From: JBFGFX01 sp965232455
Lineage (GTDB): Bacteria > Pseudomonadota > Gammaproteobacteria > Steroidobacterales > Woeseiaceae
Assembly: GCA_965232455.1 (NCBI GenBank)
Contig: OZ246981.1
Location: 1,116,001-1,180,000, forward strand
Length of the DNA stretch: 64,000 nt
Direction of reading: 5' to 3'
The notes under the pieces are model-generated. The model was not told where the DNA came from, made no database searches, and saw only the letters and a list, made by a program, of their open reading frames with translations. Below are positions 15,829-23,941 of this stretch, piece by piece (within the stretch, counting starts at the first letter, position 1; each line of letters opens with the position of its first letter). A program made the translations under genes and the position numbers.

Positions 15829-18800
15829 ATGAGTAACGAACAAACACGGAAATACGCTGATCTCGATGTCCAGGCGCTCGAGGAGTCTTTTGCACTCATT
15901 GCGCCCCAAGCGGATGAACTGGTCGCGCGTTTTTACTCCGAGCTTTTTTGCCGGCACCCCGCGGTCGAGCCTTTGTTCGACGGAACCGATATCCGTACGC
16001 AGCAGGGAAAACTCCTGGCCGCGCTCAAACTCGTCGTCGAAAACGTCCGGGACCCGGAAAAACTGCTGCCGGCTCTCCGCGAGATGGGCCGGCGGCACGA
16101 GGAATACGGAGCCATCCCCGAACATTATGGCGCGGTGGCGGAAACCTTGCTGGACGTAATGGGCGAAGTCGCCGGCGCAGCCTGGACAGAGCAAGTCGAG
16201 TCGGCGTGGAGCGACGCGCTCGCGCTGATTGCGGACGTCATGCTCAGTGAGTATCAGAATCAATCCGAGAAAACCACCGAATCGAACGAGGAAGTTGCAA
16301 TGAGTACAGAATCCACGGCGGCCGAGAACAGTCGCACCAATCAGGCGCAGGACAGTGCAACGGTTGAGGTCAGTGCCGCCGAGATCGCTAATTACTCCGG
16401 CCAGATCGAAGCGATCAGCAAATCGCAGGCGGTCATCGAGTTCAACATGGACGGCACGATCATCACCGCCAATGACAACTTCCTGAATGCAACAGGATAT
16501 AGGCTGGAAGAGGTCCAGGGCCAGCATCACAGCATGTTCGTCGGGCCGGAGTACAAGGAGAGCGCGGAGTACGGGCAGTTCTGGGACAAGCTGCGACGAG
16601 GAGAATACGAAGCGGGAGAATACAAGCGCTTTGGCAAGGGCGGTAAGGAAATCTGGATTCAGGCGTCTTACAACCCGATTTTCGACCCGGACGGCAAGCC
16701 GTTCAAGGTTGTCAAGTACGCGACCGACGTGACGGAGCAAAAGCTGGTGAACGCCGACTATTCCGGCCAGATCGAAGCGATCAGTAAATCGCAGGCGGTC
16801 ATCGAGTTCAACATGGACGGCACGATCATCAACGCCAATGACAATTTTCTGAACACCGTAGGTTACAGCCTTGCCGAGATACAGGGGCAGCATCACAGCA
16901 TGTTCGTCGAATCCAGGTACAAGGCGAGCCCTGCGTACGCGGAGTTTTGGGAGAAGCTGAATCGAGGAGAATACGAAGCGGGAGAATACAAGCGAGTCGG
17001 CAAGGGCGGCAAGGAAATCTGGATTCAGGCGTCTTACAACCCGATTCTCGATTTGAACGGCAAACCGTTCAAGATCGTCAAGTACGCTATCGACGTGACT
17101 GGCGGTCGAGTCAAGCAGGCGCTCGACAACGTTTCGGCGAACGTCATGGTCGCGGACGCCAATCTCGACATTATTTACATGAACGACACGGTCAGGGAGA
17201 TGTTCCAGGCCGCCGAGGCGGACATTCGCAAGGACCTGCCGAATTTTGATACCCGCAGCCTGATGGGCACGAACATCGACGACTTCCACAAGAACCCGGC
17301 GCATCAGCGGCGTATGCTGGCGGAATTGAGCGGCACGTTCGAGTCGCAGCTCGAGCTGGGCGGCCGGACCTTCGGCATCATCGCCAACCCGATCGTTGCC
17401 GAAGACGGCGAACGTATGGGCACGGTCGTCGAATGGCAAGATCAGACGGAACGCCTGGCGCGCGAGGAAGAAGACCGGCAACGGGTCGAGGCGGAGCGTC
17501 TTGTCGCGGCCGAAAACGGCCGCATCAAGCAGGCGCTGCAGGGCGTCACGACCAACGTCATGATCGGCGACAACGATCTGAACATCATCTACATGAACGA
17601 CGCGGTGACCAAACTGTTCCGCGAAGTCGAGGCCGACGTCCGCAAGGACATCCCGGGCTTTGACGCGAACAACCTGATCGGCACCTGCATCGACATGTTC
17701 CACAAGAACCCGGCGCATCAGCGCAGCATGCTGGCGGGCCTCAGTGCAACGCACACGGCCGAACTGCAGATCGGCGGTCGCACGATGCGCGTCATCGCAA
17801 GTCCGGTATTCGACGATGAAGGTGAACGTCTGGGGACCGTGGTCGAGTGGGCGGACCGGACGCAGGAACTCGCTATCGAGAATGAGGTGCAGACCGTCGT
17901 AGGCGGCGCGGTAGACGGAGACCTGACAAAACGTATTCCCACTGAGGACAAGACTGGCTTCTTCAGGAACCTCGGTGAAAGCGTCAACGAACTGATGGTG
18001 AAGCTGACCGGTGTTGTCGGCGAGATCCAGCATGCATCCGACAACGTCAGGACGGGCGCTGATGAGATCGCACAGGGAAACACGGATCTAAGCCAGCGGA
18101 CCGAAGAGCAGGCGTCCAGTCTCGAGGAGACCTCGTCGTCCATGGAGCAGATGACCAGCGCGGTGAGAGAGAACGCCGAGAACGCGGCCCATGCAAACCA
18201 ACTCGCCATGGATGCACGGCAGGAAGCGGAGCAGGGCGGCGCCGTGGTCGAAAAAGCCGTGAGTGCTATGGAGGAAATCAACGGCGCGAGCAAGAAGATT
18301 GCGGATATCATCAGCGTCATCGACGAAATTGCGTTTCAGACAAACCTCCTCGCACTCAACGCCGCGGTAGAGGCGGCGCGAGCCGGCGATCAGGGGCGGG
18401 GCTTCGCCGTCGTAGCCGGCGAAGTGCGCAATCTCGCGGGGCGCAGCGCCAGCGCGGCCAAGGAGATCAAAGGACTCATCGTCGAGAGCCTTGCGAAGGT
18501 CGAAGATGGCTCGAAGCTCGTCAACCAGTCCGGCGAGGCGCTGGAGAAGATCGTGACCGGCTCCAAGAAGGTGACCGACATCGTCGGCGAGATTGCCGCG
18601 TCGAGCCAGGAGCAGTCCCAGGGTATTGACGAGATCAATACGGCGGTCGTGCAGATGGACGAACTGACTCAGCAGAACGCGGCGCTCGTCGAGCAAATTG
18701 CCGCTGCCAGCGAGTCGATGGGCGAGCAGGCCAAGGGCTTGAGCACCTTGATGGACTTCTTCACCGTCGACGGCGACGCGGCGAAGCCGCGGGCGGTCGA

Positions 18801-18978
18801 AACGCCCAATGTTGCGGCGAACGGGTCGCCGGACGGGCAGGAGCGTCGCTCGAGCCAGCGGCCATGGACGGCGCCGAAAAAGGAGGCGCCCCCGGCGGCC
18901 GCCGCCGAAACCCCGGCGACAAATGGACGGGCGATGGCGGCATCCGGCGGAAGCGACGTCGAATGGGAGGAGTTCTAG
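15829..18978 (+). CDS. Soluble globin-PAS4-HAMP chemoreceptor with CheR-type tail
   Basis: The 1049-residue protein has no membrane segment. Residues 1-145 are a bacterial globin of the flavohemoglobin type, with FYSELFCRHPAVEPLFD, Tyr36 at B10 and proximal His90 in RRHEEYGAIPEHY. Two PAS domains at about 188-305 and 310-425 are near-identical, and their DNA shows a recent tandem duplication. Two further, mutually similar PAS domains lie at about 427-550 and 564-685. A HAMP-like segment follows (about 690-735), then a methyl-accepting signalling domain with the tip DEIAFQTNLLALNAAVEAAR. The last five residues EWEEF resemble the CheR/CheB-tethering NWETF. The likely role is aerotaxis or redox taxis through the adjacent CheW. 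Confidence 0.9.
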   Translation: MSNEQTRKYADLDVQALEESFALIAPQADELVARFYSELFCRHPAVEPLFDGTDIRTQQGKLLAALKLVVENVRDPEKLLPALREMGRRHEEYGAIPEHYGAVAETLLDVMGEVAGAAWTEQVESAWSDALALIADVMLSEYQNQSEKTTESNEEVAMSTESTAAENSRTNQAQDSATVEVSAAEIANYSGQIEAISKSQAVIEFNMDGTIITANDNFLNATGYRLEEVQGQHHSMFVGPEYKESAEYGQFWDKLRRGEYEAGEYKRFGKGGKEIWIQASYNPIFDPDGKPFKVVKYATDVTEQKLVNADYSGQIEAISKSQAVIEFNMDGTIINANDNFLNTVGYSLAEIQGQHHSMFVESRYKASPAYAEFWEKLNRGEYEAGEYKRVGKGGKEIWIQASYNPILDLNGKPFKIVKYAIDVTGGRVKQALDNVSANVMVADANLDIIYMNDTVREMFQAAEADIRKDLPNFDTRSLMGTNIDDFHKNPAHQRRMLAELSGTFESQLELGGRTFGIIANPIVAEDGERMGTVVEWQDQTERLAREEEDRQRVEAERLVAAENGRIKQALQGVTTNVMIGDNDLNIIYMNDAVTKLFREVEADVRKDIPGFDANNLIGTCIDMFHKNPAHQRSMLAGLSATHTAELQIGGRTMRVIASPVFDDEGERLGTVVEWADRTQELAIENEVQTVVGGAVDGDLTKRIPTEDKTGFFRNLGESVNELMVKLTGVVGEIQHASDNVRTGADEIAQGNTDLSQRTEEQASSLEETSSSMEQMTSAVRENAENAAHANQLAMDARQEAEQGGAVVEKAVSAMEEINGASKKIADIISVIDEIAFQTNLLALNAAVEAARAGDQGRGFAVVAGEVRNLAGRSASAAKEIKGLIVESLAKVEDGSKLVNQSGEALEKIVTGSKKVTDIVGEIAASSQEQSQGIDEINTAVVQMDELTQQNAALVEQIAAASESMGEQAKGLSTLMDFFTVDGDAAKPRAVETPNVAANGSPDGQERRSSQRPWTAPKKEAPPAAAAETPATNGRAMAASGGSDVEWEEF

Positions 18979-19325
18979 CGGTACCGACGACAAGGGATCC
19001 TCGACCGTTCCCGGGACCATTGGCGCAACCCGGCTCCTCGCTCAATCGCCAATTTGCACCATTGGTCCCGGTGGAGAATAATTCATCGCCGGCCGGTATT
19101 TTCGCAATGCCGAGCCGCGTTTGTCGGTCGCTTATGTAGAATGCGTATCGGGCGGCTCTTTCCGCCTTGCCGGACGCCGCCCGAGAACCAGCAGCGCTTA
19201 CTCCGACGGCGGCAACAGGCCCCGAGCAGATTGGCCAGCGTACCGCTGGACGCGGGATTCGACGGGAACCTGCCGGGTGTCGATCTGTCTGAGACTACGG
19301 GAGCAGCGGGGAGAGGAGAGCCAGC
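18979..19325. other. 347-base intergenic region
   Basis: No convincing gene is seen. GGGACCA near 19013 and TGGTCCC near 19064 could pair over a long loop as a terminator for the receptor gene. The right end carries GGAGAGGAGAG, the ribosome-binding site for the lipoprotein gene at 19326. Confidence 0.45.
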
Positions 19326-20498
19326 TTGGACATCAGCAGGGGAGTCCAGTGTACTGCCGTTCTGTCGGCGTTTCTGCTGACGGCGTGCGCCAATCATCAG
19401 ATCAGCTTCCAGGGCGACAGCAAGCCCATCTTATCGTTCGACGACAGCCTGTTCGGAGAAAGGCCGGACATCATCAGCCCTGATGCCATCTTTGAATTGA
19501 CGGACGCCCAGCAGCGTGACTTCTTCGAGTATTTCGAGGACTCGGCGAACGGCAAGATGCGCACCCACGAGCGGGTCCACAAATACCTGGAACTGGTGAC
19601 CCGCGACTTCGACTTTCACAGCGACACCCGGACTGCGGCCGAAACTCTGGGCCAGGCGGAAGGCAACTGTCTATCGTTGGCGGTTTTGACCACGGCGCTG
19701 GCGAATCTCGTTGACGTTCAAGTCGACTATCAGTTGGTGGAGTCCGTCGCCGTTTTCAGTGTCGCGGGAAACGTCGTGACGAAGGGGCAGCACGTCCGCA
19801 GCCTGTTGTACGATCCATTGTGGCCCAAAGAGGACTGGACGTATCGGCGGGGATCTCGCGGAGGTATACAGGTCGATTATTTCCCCGACGGCAACGAGCG
19901 TTTTATAGGTAACCTGTCGTACGCCGACTACGTTGCGATGTATTACACGAACGTCGGCGGAGAGGCGGTGATCGCGGGCGATCTCAGAGCCGCCTTCTGG
20001 TTGCTGATGGAGTCTCTGAAGATCGTGCCGGAAAACGCCGGCGCGATGAACACGTTGGCCGTCGTCTACCGGCGCGCCGGGGACGAAAAAATGGCGGAAC
20101 GGATTTACCAATACGGCATTGATCACCTCCCCGAGAAGGTCACCTTCATGAGAAACTACCGCGCCATGCTGAAGGGGCAGGGGCGAACCGAGGAGGCCGA
20201 ATCAATCAGCAAAGCGCTGGCCCAGCTCGAGGGACCGAACCCGATCGACTGGGTCATCGCCGGACGTGAGGCGTACGCGGCCGGTGAATACAGGGACGCC
20301 GTATCCTTCTACAAAAAAGCAACTCGGATCGCGCCCTATTTGCACGAGGCCTATGCCGGAATGGCGCTTTCCTACCTCCAGCTTGGCGACAACCGCCGCG
20401 GCGAGAACGAATTGCGGCGCGCGCTGGACCACGCGCAGCGACGCTCGGCAAGATCGCTTTATCAGGCAAAGCTGATGGCGCTCAGCAACTTGAAGTAG
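19326..20498 (+). CDS. Lipoprotein with transglutaminase-like domain and TPRs
   Basis: The start is TTG 19326 behind a purine-rich GGAGAGGAGAG. Residues 1-20 form a lipoprotein signal peptide with lipobox LLTAC, so Cys21 would be lipidated. The N-terminal half shows a transglutaminase-like core: EGNCLSLAVLTTALAN holds the probable catalytic Cys, and HVRSLLYDPLW could supply the His. The C-terminal half has tetratricopeptide repeats (AFWLLMESLKIVPENAGAMN, AVSFYKKATRIAPYLHEAY). Such cell-envelope proteins are usually of unknown function. The 390 residues are well formed. It probably acts in the periplasm. Confidence 0.75.
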   Translation: MDISRGVQCTAVLSAFLLTACANHQISFQGDSKPILSFDDSLFGERPDIISPDAIFELTDAQQRDFFEYFEDSANGKMRTHERVHKYLELVTRDFDFHSDTRTAAETLGQAEGNCLSLAVLTTALANLVDVQVDYQLVESVAVFSVAGNVVTKGQHVRSLLYDPLWPKEDWTYRRGSRGGIQVDYFPDGNERFIGNLSYADYVAMYYTNVGGEAVIAGDLRAAFWLLMESLKIVPENAGAMNTLAVVYRRAGDEKMAERIYQYGIDHLPEKVTFMRNYRAMLKGQGRTEEAESISKALAQLEGPNPIDWVIAGREAYAAGEYRDAVSFYKKATRIAPYLHEAYAGMALSYLQLGDNRRGENELRRALDHAQRRSARSLYQAKLMALSNLK

Positions 20499-20621
20499 CG
20501 GTAGTCTGCGACGCTTCAGCCGGGTGCCGTCAAACTTTCTGATCACAATCGCTTACGTGGCCGCGTTGTCGGCGTCAACAACCACGGGTTGAGGGCGCGC
20601 CGCAGCCGTCCGGGAGAACCG

Positions 20622-21224
20622 ATGCCGACCGATCTATCCATTCGCTGTTTGTGTGGGGCGCTCGGCGGTGCGGCACACGGCGTGTCCGCCAAATCCGGCT
20701 ACCGGATTGTTTGTTATTGCAACGATTGCCAGGCCTTTGCGAACTACCTGCAAAGCGACGGCGCAACACTCGATGCCAACGGCGGAACCGACATTTTTCA
20801 GATGTCACCGGCGCATCTGCGGATCACTCGGGGTCTGGACCGGCTTGCGTGCGTGCGCATTACACCAAAGGGCCCGCTACGCTGGTATGCGGATTGTTGC
20901 AGGACGCCTATCGGGAATACGCCGCCGACTCGCCAGGCGCCGTTCGTCGGGTTGATTCACTCTTGTATCGACACCGGGAATCGGACGCTCGACGAGATGC
21001 TTGGGCCCGTCAGCCTGAGGATCATGGGACGGCACGCGACGGGCGACCGGGAAGCGCTGGATGCCCACGATGGATTCCTGCCGTCCCAGTTCGTCGGCAT
21101 CCTCTGGAAACTCCTGAAATGGCGTGTTCGCGGTGATCACAGGCGCTCACCGTTCTTTGACGAGAAAACGGGTGATCCGATCGCTGAAGCGAGCCTGGTC
21201 GGTGAAAAGGCGGCGCCGGGCTGA
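20622..21224 (+). CDS. GFA/CENP-V-fold zinc protein (DUF6151-like)
   Basis: The 200-residue protein begins at ATG 20622 with GGGAG upstream. It has the zinc-binding cysteine pattern of the glutathione-dependent formaldehyde-activating fold: CLCG, then CYCNDC, and later DCCRTPIGN. That spacing matches the DUF6151 subgroup. Its function is unknown; related proteins bind zinc and sometimes glutathione adducts. A longer in-frame start at 20589 lacks an SD. It stands alone on the + strand, convergent with the LysE gene 48 bases away. Confidence 0.72.
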   Translation: MPTDLSIRCLCGALGGAAHGVSAKSGYRIVCYCNDCQAFANYLQSDGATLDANGGTDIFQMSPAHLRITRGLDRLACVRITPKGPLRWYADCCRTPIGNTPPTRQAPFVGLIHSCIDTGNRTLDEMLGPVSLRIMGRHATGDREALDAHDGFLPSQFVGILWKLLKWRVRGDHRRSPFFDEKTGDPIAEASLVGEKAAPG

Positions 21225-21271
21225 CTGGCCCGGGCGGACACCCGGCTTGCCGTTTTCGCGGCAGTCCGTCC

Positions 21272-21904
21272 TCAATGCCGCCGGCCGGTGAGCGCCGCGT
21301 TGACGCCCAGGCCTATGTAGAGGCCGCCGCTCAAATACCTTGGGAGTGGCCCCCGCATCAACCCGCGACCAAGCCAGTGTCGGAAGCCTCCCGCCAGTAG
21401 GGCGTAGGCGCTGTCCGTCAGGAAAGCCAGCGCGGCGTACAGGAATCCGAGTAGAAGCACCTGCTGCGGGATGGGCCCCTGGCTCGGCTCGACGAATTGT
21501 GGCAAAAACGCGAGAAAAAACACCGCAACTTTCGGGTTGAATACGCTGACGATCACGCCGTCGCTCAAGAGGCGGTACAGCGGCAGGTGCGAGGGGACCT
21601 CCACGCCCGCCGTTGGGCGACTCGACATCAGCGTACGCAGCCCCAGATAGATGAGGTATCCGGCGCCGAGTGCTTTTACGATGCCGAAGGCGGTCGCCGA
21701 CGTCAGCAAGATCGCCGAAAGTCCGGCAGTCGCCGCGGCAACGTGCACGAGCGCGCCGAGCGACAATCCGAGCGCCGAGACCACACCCGCGCGATAACCC
21801 TGGCCTACGCTGCGCGCGACGACGTACAGAACGCCCGGTCCGGGAATCAGCAGAACCACGAGCGCGGCGGCGACAAATCCCAACAGCGACGCATTACTTG
21901 GCAT
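21272..21904 (-). CDS. LysE family translocator
   Basis: The protein is 210 residues with six hydrophobic segments. It carries the LysE-family start LIPGPGVLYVVARSVGQGYRAG, then GYLIYLGLRTLMSS in the middle and NPKVAVFFLAFLPQFVEP near the third quarter. It should export an amino acid or related solute; the substrate is unknown. It is only distantly similar to the other two LysE genes here, so it is not a recent duplicate. It lies downstream of htpX on the same strand, 243 bases away, probably as its own unit. Confidence 0.87.
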   Translation of the reverse strand: MPSNASLLGFVAAALVVLLIPGPGVLYVVARSVGQGYRAGVVSALGLSLGALVHVAAATAGLSAILLTSATAFGIVKALGAGYLIYLGLRTLMSSRPTAGVEVPSHLPLYRLLSDGVIVSVFNPKVAVFFLAFLPQFVEPSQGPIPQQVLLLGFLYAALAFLTDSAYALLAGGFRHWLGRGLMRGPLPRYLSGGLYIGLGVNAALTGRRH

Positions 21905-22147
21905 ATGAGTTTCCAGGGCGATGCATTCGATCCTATAGTCTATGTCGCCCGATCGCGTTGAGTCACGTCCTTCCGGACACGCTCGGGTTCCGCGTCGATG
22001 TCGATAGCGATGATGCTCGTCGCCTGAAGGCGGATCACGGACGAAACCGGGAGTCCATCTGCCGTCGTGGCAGGAGACTCCCGGTCGAGCGACCGGCCGT
22101 CAGAGCGATTCCGGCCGCCCGGTTCCGGATTCCTCGCGTCGGTGGCG

Positions 22148-23029
22148 CTACAGCCTCCGAAGCGCTTCGATCCGCTCGGGGATCGGCGGGTGGCTCATGA
22201 ACAGGCGCATCATTTTACGCTTGCCGCCGCCCGATATGCCGAACGCCTGAAGCGCCTCGGGCAGTTCGCCCGGGGTGCCGCGCTCGAGCCGCGCCAACGC
22301 GCTGATCATCGGTTGGCTGCCGTTGAGTTTCGCCGAACCGGCGTCAGCGCGAAACTCGCGCAATCGCGATACCCACATCACGATCATGCTCGCGAGAATG
22401 CCGAGCAAGAGCTGAGCCGCTATGACGGCGCCGAAATAGCCGATACCGTATCCGCTCTCGTTCTTGAGAATGACGCGATCGACGAAGTGGCCGATGATGC
22501 GGGAAAGGAAAATGACGAACGTGTTGACGACGCCCTGAATCAACGTGAGGGTAACCATGTCCCCGTTGGCGACATGGGAGACCTCGTGGGCGAGCACCGC
22601 TTCGACTTCGTCCTTGGGCATACCGCGTAGCAGGCCCGTACTTACCGCCACGAGCGCCGCGTTACGACGGGCGCCGGTCGCAAACGCGTTCATGTCCGGA
22701 GAATCGTAGATCGCGACCTCGGGAGTCTCGATGCCGGCCTGGCGCGCCTGTCGCTCCACGGTGGCGGTCAGCCAGGACTCGGTTGCATTGGTCGGCTGGG
22801 TGATCACGCGCGCGCCGGTGGACCGTTTGGCCAGCCATTTCGACATCGCGAGGGAGATGAACGAGCCGCCGAAGCCGATTACCAGAGAGAGAATCAGCAG
22901 CGCTTCGTAGTTGATCCCGACATTGCGTTCGTCGAGCACGCTGTCGACCCCGAGCAGCCTCAGCACGATGCTCAGCACCAGTATGACGGCAAGGTTGGTC
23001 GCTAAAAACAGCGCTACGCGCTTGATCAT
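22148..23029 (-). CDS. htpX: Membrane metalloprotease HtpX
   Basis: HtpX is an inner-membrane zinc endoprotease that cuts misfolded membrane proteins and is usually induced by envelope stress. It is 293 residues, the family length. Two N-terminal membrane segments (about 5-25 and 40-60) are followed by the soluble loop DSPDMNAFATGARRNAALVA. The catalytic HEVSH lies in VLAHEVSHVANGD. Two more hydrophobic segments follow, with the third zinc ligand probably in REFRADAGSAKL. The start is ATG 23029. A palindrome at 23136-23159 lies in its upstream region. Confidence 0.95.
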   Translation of the reverse strand: MIKRVALFLATNLAVILVLSIVLRLLGVDSVLDERNVGINYEALLILSLVIGFGGSFISLAMSKWLAKRSTGARVITQPTNATESWLTATVERQARQAGIETPEVAIYDSPDMNAFATGARRNAALVAVSTGLLRGMPKDEVEAVLAHEVSHVANGDMVTLTLIQGVVNTFVIFLSRIIGHFVDRVILKNESGYGIGYFGAVIAAQLLLGILASMIVMWVSRLREFRADAGSAKLNGSQPMISALARLERGTPGELPEALQAFGISGGGKRKMMRLFMSHPPIPERIEALRRL

Positions 23030-23343
23030 GATTCAATCTCCAAAAAAATAATAGGACTCAATTCTGTGTCCCTTTGAGTGAATTTCAAGAGGCAGAGTTC
23101 CCGGCGCGGACTGCCAAAACCCCTGGGCCGCTACGACACCTGTATAATTTAATAGGTGTTCTATATCAACAGAACGAATTTCGCGGGCCGCGGGCGGTAC
23201 ATATACTCATGGATGTCGCCGCTCAGGCCTTCACGGACGACAAAGACGCGCGAACGCCGGCCGTGTCAGACGGCTCAACCGTCGCCGGCGCTCGGGATTG
23301 CCGACTGTCGGGAGGTCCAGGGAAAAACCGCCGAGGATGACGA
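23030..23343. other. 314-base divergent region between htpX and the SnoaL-like gene
   Basis: The region is non-coding apart from small unsupported frames. It contains the AT-rich palindrome at 23136-23159 and should hold promoters in both directions. Confidence 0.5.
23136..23159. promoter_or_regulatory. Palindrome overlapping a TATAAT box (candidate operator)
   Basis: ACACCT (23136-23141) and AGGTGT (23154-23159) flank the 12-base GTATAATTTAAT. TATAAT at 23143-23148 fits a -10 box for rightward transcription; no good -35 is present. The arms are spaced like a repressor site. The AT-rich core stands out in GC-rich surroundings. Confidence 0.35.
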
Positions 23344-23826
23344 ATGCGGACAATCGTAACTTCAATCGTGCTCATTGCGGCGGCCCTCGGGCAGCCCGCG
23401 CTGGCGGACGAACGACGGGACGCGACGGCGCTGAAGGCGCTGGATCAGGCTTACGCCGCCGAGTGGCGCGAAGGTGACGCCGATGGCGTAATGGCGCTTT
23501 TCACCGAAGACGCGACGCTCGTACCGCACCACGGAGACGCGCCGATCAAGGGTCATGCGGCCATCCGGCAGTTCTGGTTCAATCCGGACTACCCGCCGAC
23601 CGCCGTCCCGGAGTGGCGGCGGGAAGCGGCGGAGGTTTTTGTCTCGGGCGACATGGGTGTGGTGCGCGGCCGGTCGCGCCTGGTCTGGGAATACGACGGC
23701 ACGCGGACCACCATTCCGGAGGGGAACTACGTGATGATTGCCGTGCGCGTGGATGGCGGTTGGCGTATCCGGTTGCTGACATGGAACGACGATCCGCGCG
23801 AATGGCTGTCCGAGCCGATCGACTAA
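23344..23826 (+). CDS. Exported SnoaL-like/DUF4440 protein
   Basis: The 160-residue protein has an N-terminal signal peptide ending in ALADE. The remainder is a cone-shaped NTF2-like fold: ALDQAYAAEWREGDADGVMALFTEDATLVPHH, IKGHAAIRQFW and a C-terminal strand WRIRLLTWNDDPREW. Relatives include ketosteroid isomerase-like and YybH-type proteins. Their activity is varied and cannot be assigned here. The start is ATG 23344, just after GAGGATGACGA. The location should be periplasmic. Confidence 0.8.
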   Translation: MRTIVTSIVLIAAALGQPALADERRDATALKALDQAYAAEWREGDADGVMALFTEDATLVPHHGDAPIKGHAAIRQFWFNPDYPPTAVPEWRREAAEVFVSGDMGVVRGRSRLVWEYDGTRTTIPEGNYVMIAVRVDGGWRIRLLTWNDDPREWLSEPID

Positions 23827-23941
23827 TCATCGGGGCCGCGTCCGCTACGATCCCGGCTTGGTCGACGTAAGTTTCCGGTACAATCGTTCGCGTATCCGCG
23901 TCAATCTCCAGGATCGTTCTTGCCGGTTGGAAACGATTGTC

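Noticed and set aside
15703..18033. 776-codon open frame on the - strand
   Set aside because: It is fully antisense to the chemoreceptor gene, has no ribosome-binding site, and its product shows repeated mirrors of the PAS duplication. It is a by-product of GC-rich codon use.
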